From a virus, in IMG/VR virus record IMGVR_UViG_3300032285_004054, positions 154,401 to 218,400 of that record: a stretch of 64,000 nt of DNA, one strand, 5' to 3'. This document shows positions 49,368 to 56,480 of the stretch, in pieces (position 1 is the stretch's first letter; each line of letters begins with the position of its first letter). The notes under the pieces were generated by a model. It searched no databases. It was given only the letters and a program-made list of their open reading frames with translations, and had not been told where the DNA came from. The position numbers and the translations under genes were made by a program.

Positions 49368-49745
49368 TCAGTACCTAGGCACCACGATGGTGGGCTGTGG
49401 GGCGGTAAAATACGCTGGGGAATAATAAGCAGGGTTAGCATACGTCGGTACGTATCCTCCACATCCATAGGCTGGTACCGGGACGGGGGCAGCATATGCT
49501 GGGGCGGCCAGAGCTCCGGCGACGCCTAAACCGAAGAGCGTCCAACCTAGGCCATTAGGGATGCCAGTTCCACACCAGCCACCTCCTCCCCCATAGCCAC
49601 ATCCCCCGCGGTAGTATCCTCCATTACCGCAACCCCCGCCCCATCCTCCACCACCGCGATAGCATCCCCCATTGCCGTTATAATAGGCTTGGGATGTACT
49701 AACGAGAGCTGTAATAAGGAGTAGGGATAGAATGATCTTTTTCAT
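49368..49745 (-). CDS. Secreted Gly/Tyr/Cys-rich protein
   Basis: 125 aa from the ATG at 49745, chosen because it gives a clean signal peptide (MKKIILSLLLITALVSTSQA, cleavage before YYNG) and an early promoter seven bases upstream. The next 50 residues are GG-rich with seven Cys (CYRGGGGWGGGC pattern), then a hydrophobic GLGWTLFGLGVAGALAAPAY stretch and a Pro/Tyr tail. An exported glycine-rich protein is unusual among early phage genes. Possible envelope or surface role; host-derived origin likely. Confidence 0.72.
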   Translation of the reverse strand: MKKIILSLLLITALVSTSQAYYNGNGGCYRGGGGWGGGCGNGGYYRGGCGYGGGGGWCGTGIPNGLGWTLFGLGVAGALAAPAYAAPVPVPAYGCGGYVPTYANPAYYSPAYFTAPQPTIVVPRY

Positions 49746-49746
49746 A

Positions 49747-49938
49747 TTATTGATTGTAGTTAGAATTGGCTGATTGTGCAAGCTCCTCATAGTGTTCAAT
49801 TACAAAGAGGTATTCATCTTTGGTTAGACCGGCGACGATTCGGGCCTGGGGATCGAGCATATTGTATCGACCGCCAGCTCGGACCTTCTCATAGGCGAGC
49901 CAGTCGTTGATTTGATCTTTGGTAAAGTCCATTGTCAT
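49747..49938 (-). CDS. Small hypothetical protein
   Basis: 63 aa from the ATG at 49938 (a longer frame would overlap the upstream gene). MTMDFTKDQINDWLAYEKVR, helical, no family recognised. Confidence 0.6.
   Translation of the reverse strand: MTMDFTKDQINDWLAYEKVRAGGRYNMLDPQARIVAGLTKDEYLFVIEHYEELAQSANSNYNQ
49753..49781 (-). promoter_or_regulatory. Early promoter of the secreted Gly-rich protein
   Basis: TTGCAC, 17 bases, TACAAT, then seven bases to the ATG at 49745. Confidence 0.55.
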
Positions 49939-49942
49939 AGTC

Positions 49943-50170
49943 TTAGGCAATGCGTAACATAATGGTACCTTCTTCATCGAGGATCGAGCGCCATTCAAAG
50001 CCCTCGGCCTTCAACTTAGCAATCATCCGGCCGGCTGGTGGGTGGCTATTGTTCAGACGGAAGATCGTTCCGATTGCTGACGAACGCCAGGGATAGGTGG
50101 TCGTATTAAAAGGACGACCTGGCTTACGCTTACCTCGAACATTGATGGACTTGATTTTATTGTGCTTCAT
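49943..50170 (-). CDS. Basic AT-hook-like protein
   Basis: 75 aa. INVRGKRKPGRPFNTTTYPW contains the AT-hook core KPGRP; the rest (GRMIAKLKAEGFEWRSILDE) could be a small DNA-binding helix pair. Candidate transcription or DNA-structure modulator in the early region. Confidence 0.68.
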   Translation of the reverse strand: MKHNKIKSINVRGKRKPGRPFNTTTYPWRSSAIGTIFRLNNSHPPAGRMIAKLKAEGFEWRSILDEEGTIMLRIA

Positions 50171-50238
50171 TGTATTGGATTGTATTTGGGTTTAAAAAGT
50201 GGGAGACCCCAGGGCTCGCTGGGATCTCCCTATGATTC

Positions 50239-50571
50239 TTACTTAGCCTTCCCCTCAACCGGCATAGGAGCCTTAGCCTTAGGAGCGGCCTTCTTCTTAG
50301 CCGTCTGGATCTCCTCCTTCAGAGCCTCGACAACGGTCTCTACCGTCTTCTGAGCAGTCTTCTTAACAGCGCCCTTCCCGGTAAAGGTACGCAGGAGGTT
50401 CTCCAAGGAGCCGTACTTCTCGATCTTCTTCTTGAGGTTGGATCCGAAGCAGGTGAACGCGTTACCGGTTACCGTGCACTCGATGTAGTTCGTCGGAAGA
50501 ACTCCGAACTGGTCGAAGTAACCGAGCTGATAGGCGATGACGTCGTCGTTGATGATGTTGTTGTTTTTCAT
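50239..50571 (-). CDS. Early protein with Lys/Ala-rich tail
   Basis: 110 aa from the ATG at 50571; an upstream ATG would add a low-complexity Asn/Gln segment and is less likely. A compact N-terminal domain (DDVIAYQLGYFDQFGVLPTN, then YGSLENLLRTFTG) and a KKKAAPKAKAP tail. Possible nucleic-acid binding. Relatively GC-rich codons. Confidence 0.65.
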   Translation of the reverse strand: MKNNNIINDDVIAYQLGYFDQFGVLPTNYIECTVTGNAFTCFGSNLKKKIEKYGSLENLLRTFTGKGAVKKTAQKTVETVVEALKEEIQTAKKKAAPKAKAPMPVEGKAK

Positions 50572-50651
50572 TGTTGGGTTTGTTTTTGGGTTTTGGTTGT
50601 TACTGCTGTACTGATTGTACTTCTTCATTGTGGCTCCGATCCTTCGGAACC

Positions 50652-50861
50652 TCAAGCTTTTTCATCCAGGAATTCCTGAACCTGTTCTTCCAGGATAGGA
50701 TCCTGAATAGGATTCCCGTCTGTATCCCGGATCTCAAAATCAATGATCTTTCCCTTGGCGTTGGAATACTCATTGACAACGATGGATCCGTAGCGTGGGA
50801 CCTCATCGATAAAATAGGTGTCGAGAATAGTCTCGGTGTGTTCGTGGGTTGTAATTGTCAT
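50652..50861 (-). CDS. Small acidic early protein
   Basis: 69 aa, beta-rich (ILDTYFIDEVPRYGSIVVNE) with acidic helical end. Own early promoter with six-base spacing. Confidence 0.65.
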   Translation of the reverse strand: MTITTHEHTETILDTYFIDEVPRYGSIVVNEYSNAKGKIIDFEIRDTDGNPIQDPILEEQVQEFLDEKA

Positions 50862-50867
50862 ACGAGC

Positions 50868-50896
50868 ATTATGGATGGATTGGAAGGAAACCTCAA
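50868..50896 (-). promoter_or_regulatory. Early promoter
   Basis: TTGAGG, 17 bases, CATAAT, then GCTCGT and the ATG at 50861. Confidence 0.7.
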
Positions 50897-50898
50897 GC

Positions 50899-51174
50899 TT
50901 AAACCAATCCTACAAGAGCCTTAAAGGTCTGATCGGATGGACGCTCGGTAGCAAACCAGGTATGGGTAGTATAATTGCCAATATCTACACCGAGATCTTG
51001 AAGGTCTTCACCAATAATAACATCCATAAGCTTCCATCCTTTAACGGCCTGATCTTTAAAAGCCTCTCGGATGATTACTTGCTTGTAAGGATTAATCTGA
51101 TACATCTCATAATCATCAATGAAAAGGATGTATTTAGCTGTCGATGAGTTTAGGGCGATGTTCTTATTTTTCAT
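50899..51174 (-). CDS. Small early protein
   Basis: 91 aa. MKNKNIALNSSTAKYILFID then YKQVIIREAFKDQAVKGWKL. Shares the MKNKN start with other promoter-proximal early genes. Unknown function. Confidence 0.65.
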   Translation of the reverse strand: MKNKNIALNSSTAKYILFIDDYEMYQINPYKQVIIREAFKDQAVKGWKLMDVIIGEDLQDLGVDIGNYTTHTWFATERPSDQTFKALVGLV

Positions 51175-51180
51175 AGATTC

Positions 51181-51209
51181 AGTATGTAGGGATCAGAGAA
51201 GGAACTCAA
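51181..51209 (-). promoter_or_regulatory. Early promoter
   Basis: TTGAGT, 17 bases, CATACT, then GAATCT and the ATG at 51174. Confidence 0.7.
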
Positions 51210-51384
51210 GCTGTTTCTTCAGCTCCTGTGCCGTCTCTATATCAATGACGATGATTTGATTGCAGGAAAACCCCTTGAGGGTCAGCTCCAGGACCTCCTT
51301 ATGGCCTTCGTATGGGTTCTGGCCATGACGTACGGCTACGCCTTGGTAGATAGATCCGGTGATTGGTTCTTCTGTATTTTTCAT
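51193..51384 (-). CDS. Small early protein
   Basis: 63 aa. The ATG at 51384 was chosen over 51420 because the promoter covers the longer N-terminus. MKNTEEPITGSIYQGVAVRH then LKGFSCNQIIVIDIETA. Unknown. Confidence 0.62.
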   Translation of the reverse strand: MKNTEEPITGSIYQGVAVRHGQNPYEGHKEVLELTLKGFSCNQIIVIDIETAQELKKQLEFLL

Positions 51385-51391
51385 AGATTGG

Positions 51392-51420
51392 ATTATGGAT
51401 TGGAAGGAAAGAACAGGCAA
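51392..51420 (-). promoter_or_regulatory. Early promoter
   Basis: TTGCCT, 17 bases, CATAAT, then seven bases to the ATG at 51384. Confidence 0.62.
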
Positions 51421-51421
51421 G

Positions 51422-51691
51422 CTATTCCTTCTCCCAAAGATAAGCCCTTTCAGTCAGATCTTGGATGAAGCAGCTGAATTCGCCATTCATACAAGCATTC
51501 TCAACGGCCAAAGCAGCCTCTTCCAACGCTGGATCCTCAGTATAAAGGACATCGATGGCTTCTGTATACTCTGGCTTATCCATAAAACCTTTCAGTTCTT
51601 GGAGGGCCTTATAGACGCCAGAGGTAAGCTCTTCGTAGCGTCCGGCGATAGCGATGATGGCTTCAGGGTTCAGGGTGTTTTTATTTTTCAT
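51422..51691 (-). CDS. Small acidic early protein
   Basis: 89 aa, helical (LTSGVYKALQELKGFMDKPE). Own early promoter. First gene of the GC-richer early block when read on the minus strand. Confidence 0.65.
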   Translation of the reverse strand: MKNKNTLNPEAIIAIAGRYEELTSGVYKALQELKGFMDKPEYTEAIDVLYTEDPALEEAALAVENACMNGEFSCFIQDLTERAYLWEKE

Positions 51692-51697
51692 GCATTC

Positions 51698-51726
51698 ATT
51701 ATGGCAGCAGAGGGAAGGAAAGACAA
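51698..51726 (-). promoter_or_regulatory. Early promoter
   Basis: TTGTCT, 17 bases, CATAAT, then GAATGC and the ATG at 51691. Confidence 0.7.
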
Positions 51727-52053
51727 GGGAATCTTTTTTTATTTCCGGCTTGATGGTTCCAATAGGAGCCTATAGAATGAAAGGATAATAAAGAAGAGGT
51801 CGTTGAGCAGGGACCTAGGAGAAGAAAACAGCTCGAAGAGGGAGTAACATCCTGCCACGTTTGTTAGCACACCCTGCCCCTATATACTAACATCGTTGTT
51901 AAATCTTCCTAGAATAGGGTAACTAACTTCTCTGTTAGATGTTAGTAGAATTTCCTGCTTGCAACAATCAGTAAGTACCGGATAATGGAAATATAGTTCA
52001 GGAAATCTCGGATAGTTCAGTTGAACATTCCTAGAAGTAAGCACGGAAAGTAC
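51727..52053. other. Gene-free stretch
   Basis: No frame above about 30 codons looks like protein on either strand. It holds imperfect GTTAG/CTAAC repeats around 51860-51950 (TTAGCACACC, ACTAACATCG, GTAACTAACT, GTTAGATGTT), which may form hairpins. Function unknown. Confidence 0.4.
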
Positions 52054-52117
52054 TAGAAAAAAACTGTTCTAAAAAAACCGTGAAAAAAACAGGGTAGAAA
52101 AAAACTGTGAAAAAAAA
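52054..52117 (-). terminator. Ladder of five A/T tracts downstream of the tRNA genes
   Basis: Five runs of 7-8 A (T on the minus strand) at 52057, 52071, 52083, 52098 and 52110, with ACAG/CTGT pairs between them. Placed directly 3' of tRNA-Gln, it may act as serial terminators or processing region of the tRNA transcript; bent DNA is the alternative. Confidence 0.45.
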
Positions 52118-52121
52118 CGTG

Positions 52122-52195
52122 TGGCTACCCCTCATGGATTCGAACCATGACAAAGAGAGCCAAAATCTCTTGTGCTACCGTTACACTAAAGGGTA
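52122..52195 (-). tRNA. tRNA-Gln (anticodon TTG)
   Basis: Acceptor TACCCTT/AGGGGTA, loop TTTTGGC, G73 and CCA encoded. Confidence 0.92.
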
Positions 52196-52199
52196 AGAA

Positions 52200-52274
52200 T
52201 GGCTCCCGAGGCTGGATTCGAACCAACAACATGCGAGTTAACAGCTCGCTGCTCTACCGTTGAGCTACTCGGGA
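52200..52274 (-). tRNA. tRNA-Asn (anticodon GTT)
   Basis: Acceptor TCCCGAG/CTCGGGA, loop CTGTTAA, G73, CCA encoded. Confidence 0.93.
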
Positions 52275-52280
52275 ACAATT

Positions 52281-52363
52281 TGGGCAGAGAAGGACTCGAA
52301 CCTTCGAAGGCGAATGCCAAAGGATTTACAGTCCTCCCCGTTTGACCGCTTCGGTATCTACCC
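52281..52363 (-). tRNA. tRNA-Tyr (anticodon GTA)
   Basis: Type II tRNA, loop CTGTAAA, long variable arm, A73, CCA not encoded. Confidence 0.92.
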
Positions 52364-52414
52364 GTATTGCTTATACAATTTATAATAGACATAGATATAG
52401 TCAAGAGAATAAAA

Positions 52415-52489
52415 TGGCATCCTCAAGGGGATTTGAACCCCTGCTAGGTCCGTGAAAGGGACCGGTGCTAACCGCTACACTATGAGGAC
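52415..52489 (-). tRNA. tRNA-Glu (anticodon TTC)
   Basis: Acceptor GTCCTCA, anticodon stem GGTCC/GGACC, loop CTTTCAC, G73, CCA encoded. Confidence 0.93.
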
Positions 52490-52704
52490 ATAGATAGAGT
52501 ATTATATAGGCTCTATAAGAATAGGCAAGAGCTATTAAAGGAATCTAAGAGAAATTCCCCTTATTAGGAGGCTATAAGGACTGTTTATATGAGAAAAAAA
52601 TTAAAAAAATTCTTGAAAAATTGTAAGGACACACTAAGTGTTTTCTAAGTATTCGCAATTATTCTTCCATTCCCTAATCAATCTTTAATAATCTTTAATA
52701 CTCT

Positions 52705-52944
52705 CTATATAAGCTCTACCTTTGTTCTATGATTAAAAGTGACACATTGTCCTACTACAATTGGCCAGACACCTTCTGGAAGTACCGGAGGAACATCTAC
52801 TACGATCCTGGCAGCTTTATAGGCTGGGTTACGAGCTTCTGGCCAATAAGGACTGGCACATCTATAGACACCTCCATCATTGTTATGTTTGAACTGTTGG
52901 CCTTTCTTTAGCTCTCCAATTCTTACAATGTTCTTATTGTTCAT
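52705..52944 (-). CDS. Small early protein
   Basis: 79 aa. MNNKNIVRIGELKKGQQFKH then GVYRCASPYWPEARN, a small beta-type protein. Own early promoter with six-base spacing. Unknown family. Confidence 0.68.
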   Translation of the reverse strand: MNNKNIVRIGELKKGQQFKHNNDGGVYRCASPYWPEARNPAYKAARIVVDVPPVLPEGVWPIVVGQCVTFNHRTKVELI

Positions 52945-52950
52945 AGATTC

Positions 52951-52979
52951 ATTTTAAAATCTATCGGAGGAACATTCAA
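52951..52979 (-). promoter_or_regulatory. Early promoter
   Basis: TTGAAT, 17 bases, TAAAAT, then GAATCT and the ATG at 52944. Confidence 0.65.
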
Positions 52980-52982
52980 GCT

Positions 52983-53288
52983 TTAAATGATACCCAAGAG
53001 ACCTTCAAATGAGTCTTTTGTTTCCGGTGATAGATTCTTCATTATATTATATCTCTCTATCGCCTTTAATCCTTCTTCTTCTATATCTTTGAATATATTA
53101 ACCGATGTTGCCAGCCCCAGTAATGGCTTATATTTTGTTGGTACCTTTAAGAACGCTAGATATGATCTCTTTTTACCTTTTTCTAAAACAAATTGCCAGG
53201 TATTACCTTCATTATCTTTCATCTCATACCCTGGTTCCCTTCTCTTTCCTACTATCTTATACTCTACATCTGTAAATGTTAATGACAT
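52983..53288 (-). CDS. Dispersed member of the paralogue family (no targeting signal)
   Basis: 101 aa. Starts MSLTFTDVEYKIVGKRREPG, directly in the core; ends NLSPETKDSFEGLLGII, the family motif. Lies 3 bp after the 43-aa signal-bearing gene. Confidence 0.72.
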   Translation of the reverse strand: MSLTFTDVEYKIVGKRREPGYEMKDNEGNTWQFVLEKGKKRSYLAFLKVPTKYKPLLGLATSVNIFKDIEEEGLKAIERYNIMKNLSPETKDSFEGLLGII

Positions 53289-53291
53289 AAC

Positions 53292-53423
53292 CTATTCCTT
53301 TACGCAATTATTAACTACCCTCCCGGATGGTAGCTTCTTTGTTCCTTTCTTCTTATATCCCTTCCAACAATGCATTTGCTTCTTTTCGGTTAATATAGCT
53401 TTTACAATTTTATCAAAATTCAT
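53292..53423 (-). CDS. 43-aa protein: capsid-targeting-like signal plus CWKGYKKKGTKK peptide
   Basis: NFDKIVKAILTE followed by KKQ is one of the best copies of the signal (L-T-E). The mature part would be 30 residues, CWKGYKKKGTKKLPSGRVVN then NCVKE, a basic peptide whose CWxGYxxxGxKxxxGxxVxNCV pattern I recall in many T4-like phages. Exact TATAAATA sits six bases before the ATG. Inferred packaged peptide. Confidence 0.72.
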   Translation of the reverse strand: MNFDKIVKAILTEKKQMHCWKGYKKKGTKKLPSGRVVNNCVKE

Positions 53424-53429
53424 ATACTC

Positions 53430-53437
53430 TATTTATA
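53430..53437 (-). promoter_or_regulatory. Late promoter octamer, perfect consensus
   Basis: TATAAATA, identical to the T4 late consensus, then GAGTAT and the ATG at 53423. Confidence 0.75.
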
Positions 53438-53786
53438 CAACATCAATAAAGCTACCGAACGTTTCTTTTGTATCATCGGACATATGCTTTTCTAATTCAA
53501 ATCTATTATATTCCTTTTTTACTAGATCTCTAATATACTTTTCTAGTTCCTTACGATCTGGAGATAATGTATCTTTTGATATCCCAGGGATCTTACTACT
53601 CAATGAATAGCCTATATCCTTATCAAATCCATCATTTGTCCCATAGATACCCATCTTCTCACCATTTATATAAACATCGGCTAGTACCGTCCATATCTTA
53701 GAACTAGTACTGGGACGAATCTTTACAGCAATATCCAATCCTGCAAAGCCTTCATTGAGTATACTCTCTACTAGATCCTGGAACAT
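53433..53786 (-). CDS. Dispersed member of the paralogue family with targeting-like signal
   Basis: 117 aa. FQDLVESILNE followed by GFAG is the signal (L-N-E before G). Core IAVKIRPSTSSKIWTVLADV. Ends MSDDTKETFGSFIDVV. Carries the late promoter of the 43-aa gene in its 3' end. Confidence 0.75.
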   Translation of the reverse strand: MFQDLVESILNEGFAGLDIAVKIRPSTSSKIWTVLADVYINGEKMGIYGTNDGFDKDIGYSLSSKIPGISKDTLSPDRKELEKYIRDLVKKEYNRFELEKHMSDDTKETFGSFIDVV

Positions 53787-53797
53787 ATATTATACTT

Positions 53798-53805
53798 ATT
53801 AAATA
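53798..53805 (+). promoter_or_regulatory. Late promoter octamer
   Basis: ATTAAATA followed by ATACAC and the ATG at 53812. Confidence 0.58.
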
Positions 53806-53811
53806 ATACAC

Positions 53812-54222
53812 ATGTCATTTAGTCAATTAGTTCTGGAAACCCTAGATGAATACCGAGTCATCGGGGATGCCTCCCATCATGCTATCAATATGGCTATGCG
53901 GTACTTTACCGCCGGGATCAAGGATACTGATAAGATCTTCACCCAACCTATTGAACATGGATGGCTTTTGAATGTACGAGGGGATAAGATTTATGTATTC
54001 CCTAATTACTTTATAGGTATGATGGATCCAGGTGATTCAGATTACGTCGTCTTTAATGATCAATATAACTTCATTAACCGTTCAACCAATCGTGTTAATA
54101 ATCCAAAGGGAGTTATTGATAATAGAAAGATAAAGAAAGCGATTGAGAATTGGGAGATGCTTAAGTCAGTATCCCCAGATACTAAATCCTCATTCGAAGA
54201 CTTATTAGGTACTATATCCTAA
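53812..54222 (+). CDS. Dispersed paralogue family member on the plus strand ('YKVLRR'-type core)
   Basis: 136 aa. SFSQLVLE followed by TL is the signal. Core YRVIGDASHHAINMAMRYF then IEHGWLLNV parallels the YKVLRR...GAW members of the tandem array. Helix KKAIENWEMLK and motif VSPDTKSSFEDLLGTI end it. Late promoter six bases upstream. Its opposite strand shows that the family has moved, not just duplicated in tandem. Confidence 0.78.
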   Translation: MSFSQLVLETLDEYRVIGDASHHAINMAMRYFTAGIKDTDKIFTQPIEHGWLLNVRGDKIYVFPNYFIGMMDPGDSDYVVFNDQYNFINRSTNRVNNPKGVIDNRKIKKAIENWEMLKSVSPDTKSSFEDLLGTIS

Positions 54223-54566
54223 CCGATCAGCTTCTCCAGTAGCATTCTACTGTTAACCTTAATATCACACTCCAAGGCGTCTCTAGATTCAATAGCCTTA
54301 AAGTACTCTTCGTCATTATCAATCAGTTCCTGACCTAACGTCTTCTTAACATCTGGATTGAGCTTTGATTTGATCAGTTCCAGGATTGGCTCCACATCTT
54401 TATCTGATAGATGGAGGGTAACTTCGGAGCCATCATATACGGAACCATAATTGAATTCCAGCTTTAGAGTAACCGGAGGACATGGACTATAACCAAATGG
54501 TTGACCAGTAAAGTCGGAGAAGTAACTTGCCTCCTCTATCTGTTCAGGAACGATTATCTTTTTCAT
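54219..54566 (-). CDS. Hypothetical protein
   Basis: 115 aa. SYFSDFTGQPFGYSPCPPVT, then a beta-rich middle (VTLHLSDKDVEPILELIKSK) and helical end. Overlaps queD start by 4 nt, so co-translated with it. Possibly connected with the pterin step, no direct evidence. Confidence 0.65.
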   Translation of the reverse strand: MKKIIVPEQIEEASYFSDFTGQPFGYSPCPPVTLKLEFNYGSVYDGSEVTLHLSDKDVEPILELIKSKLNPDVKKTLGQELIDNDEEYFKAIESRDALECDIKVNSRMLLEKLIG

Positions 54567-55129
54567 AGTTTTCGATCATCATATTCAACAACACCCTTTT
54601 CGTCTCTATAAAGCTCAATTAGGTATTTGTTTCCAATATAGAAGTTAGAACGTTCATCTTGAGAAATAGAATCTCTATTACAATCGGTATAACAATTAGG
54701 CGTCTCATATAGACGAACATTCTCAATCCAAAGATTAGGATACTTGTTAAAGAGAATATCCATAGCCAGGAATACTTCTTTAGCAATATTCTCTACCGAT
54801 GGATTGCAGTAATTACCTGGACCATTCAATGTCATAATCCAGAGCTTGGTACCTAAATCATTAACAGCCTTGATGAGTGTCCTATCATGACAATTGAGAA
54901 TAGCTCCATGATCGAGCTTATCATCAATCCATTGACATCCTACTCTCTTAATCTCCTTGAAGTCTACAGCATATCCGATCTCTTCAATTGTATCAAAGCC
55001 AAAGGTTAGTTCATAAAGATATGTATGCCCATGAACATGAAAGCATTTCATCCGCTCATTCATTACCCGATGCATTACATCGAACGATCCCTTTCTAGTA
55101 ATAGTCTGTTTAGTACTCATACTCTTCAT
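54563..55129 (-). CDS. queD: QueD, 6-carboxy-tetrahydropterin synthase (canonical)
   Basis: 188 aa. FDVMHRVMNERMKCFHVHGH carries the first zinc His, the catalytic Cys and the His-Gly-His pair. VDFKEIKR, KLDHGAILN (Asp-His of the catalytic triad) and NPSVENIAKEVF, then VRLYETPNC with the terminal Glu. All metal and catalytic residues are present, in contrast to the paralogue at 23214. Converts dihydroneopterin triphosphate to carboxy-tetrahydropterin, the step before QueE. Confidence 0.92.
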   Translation of the reverse strand: MKSMSTKQTITRKGSFDVMHRVMNERMKCFHVHGHTYLYELTFGFDTIEEIGYAVDFKEIKRVGCQWIDDKLDHGAILNCHDRTLIKAVNDLGTKLWIMTLNGPGNYCNPSVENIAKEVFLAMDILFNKYPNLWIENVRLYETPNCYTDCNRDSISQDERSNFYIGNKYLIELYRDEKGVVEYDDRKL

Positions 55130-55336
55130 CTATTATAGATTCAACCCTTTTGAAATCAATAATAATAGGTATTTGCAGGGAGATCCTACTATTCCTTCAA
55201 ATAAACCCTGAATTCCCCATTATTCAACACTTATTTCGACGTTGAATATCAACGACTTACGACAGCAAAAGCACGTATATTATTTATTGAAAAATCCTTT
55301 GTTTTTTACAGATTTCCCCTAAAAATCACTACTTTT

Positions 55337-55612
55337 TCACAGAATTCCCACAAAATCCTGGAAATTCTCCTGTGTTTTCTCTGATAATTCCTTAATAATA
55401 CTATAGTTTTTCGGGAACATTTTACAGATTTCCGCTACTTGATCCCTGTCTGTTGAACCATCCTGGTAACGAACATCTATCTTACACATTAAACTACTAG
55501 GGAATATAGTTTGCATTTCCGTTACTTGTACGGTCATAATTCTTCCGTCATAGTAATAATCAAACCAGTCCCCAGGCTTGAGATTACTAACAAATGATAG
55601 GTTATCGAACAT
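55337..55612 (-). CDS. Dispersed member of the paralogue family
   Basis: 91 aa. FDNLSFVSNLKPGDWFDYYY lacks a clear L-x-E site; NLKPGDWFDYY resembles the NLKKGDKVEVR cores of the triple-module protein. Ends LSEKTQENFQDFVGIL. The 207 bp upstream (55130-55336 on the other side) hold no gene I can see. Confidence 0.7.
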   Translation of the reverse strand: MFDNLSFVSNLKPGDWFDYYYDGRIMTVQVTEMQTIFPSSLMCKIDVRYQDGSTDRDQVAEICKMFPKNYSIIKELSEKTQENFQDFVGIL

Positions 55613-55653
55613 GAATATATACTAGAGGAATTTGATTTATAGTTCAACTATAA

Positions 55654-55661
55654 AATAAATA
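55654..55661 (+). promoter_or_regulatory. Late promoter octamer
   Basis: AATAAATA followed by TAACCG and the ATG at 55668. Confidence 0.6.
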
Positions 55662-55667
55662 TAACCG

Positions 55668-55991
55668 ATGAACTTCGAGGATCTTGTTGTAGAGGCTATA
55701 CATAACAAATATGTTAAGTTTGATATAGAGATTCTTAGTGGTCCTTACCCTGGTGAACATTACGGGTGGTTGGAAGAGTGTCAAGTATACAAAGCAAGAA
55801 TTTTTGATAATACAAACGTTCAATTAATCTATCAACCGAGTAGGGATTATGTTGGTGCGAAGAATTTTGACGTCTGGTGGTTTGGTCGGGAGGCTGGATT
55901 TGACGAACAGGCCAAAGCAGCTATAATAAAATACAATATGTCAAAGGAAGCTAAGGGATCATTTGGTGACTTCTTAGACGCCATATCATGA
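55668..55991 (+). CDS. Dispersed paralogue family member ('GP' core)
   Basis: 107 aa. NFEDLVVE followed by AIH is the signal. Core IEILSGPYPGEHYGWLEECQ, parallel to the 'GP' members. Ends KEAKGSFGDFLDAI. Late promoter upstream; ATGA overlap with the next member. Confidence 0.75.
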   Translation: MNFEDLVVEAIHNKYVKFDIEILSGPYPGEHYGWLEECQVYKARIFDNTNVQLIYQPSRDYVGAKNFDVWWFGREAGFDEQAKAAIIKYNMSKEAKGSFGDFLDAIS

Positions 55992-56314
55992 GCTTAAACG
56001 TAGAAATAATTCCCAGAAGAACGTACGATACAAGTTACGGATTCAAGCGTTACAGTTGTAAGATATCCGGATCTGTAGACGGAATTGATATCAATAATGC
56101 ACTACCTTGGCAGAAAGGTGTCTTCCAAGTAGAAATATGGCATAATGGCTCCTGTCGACTACCTGCTTTAGATCAAGTTCCAGAGATTCCCTACCCTAAA
56201 ACCTATCACAAGTTTTGTGCTGAAGTTAAGAAAGCTATTGAAGACCAGGAGCTAATATCCTCACTATCGCCGGAAACAGGCGATGCTTTCAAAGACCTTA
56301 TTAGTATAACTTAG
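55988..56314 (+). CDS. Dispersed paralogue family member (no targeting signal)
   Basis: 108 aa. Starts MSLNVEIIPRRTYDTSYGF in the core; ends LSSLSPETGDAFKDLISIT. Translationally coupled to the upstream, signal-bearing member. Confidence 0.72.
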   Translation: MSLNVEIIPRRTYDTSYGFKRYSCKISGSVDGIDINNALPWQKGVFQVEIWHNGSCRLPALDQVPEIPYPKTYHKFCAEVKKAIEDQELISSLSPETGDAFKDLISIT

Positions 56315-56475
56315 AAACCGGCCTGATCTAGAAAAGCAACAGCACCTTGAATAAGACCGATAGCAATATCAGGTTTATTGTTTTGATTGAGGCTTCTAAC
56401 ATCATTAAGGAGATTCTTAAGTCTCTCAATTAGAGCAATAAGCTGCTCTTTAGAATATTCGTTTGATTTAGGCAT
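56311..56475 (-). CDS. 54-aa helical protein
   Basis: MPKSNEYSKEQLIALIERLK then NLLNDVRSLNQNNKPDIAIG. Late promoter six bases upstream (GTTAAATA). Typical small T4-like helical protein. Confidence 0.6.
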   Translation of the reverse strand: MPKSNEYSKEQLIALIERLKNLLNDVRSLNQNNKPDIAIGLIQGAVAFLDQAGF

Positions 56476-56480
56476 ATAAG

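Noticed and set aside
52054-52117. Origin-type iterons from the A-tract ladder
   Set aside because: Tract spacing (14, 12, 15, 12) is irregular and there are no repeated binding words beyond the A runs. A terminator/processing role fits the tRNA context better.
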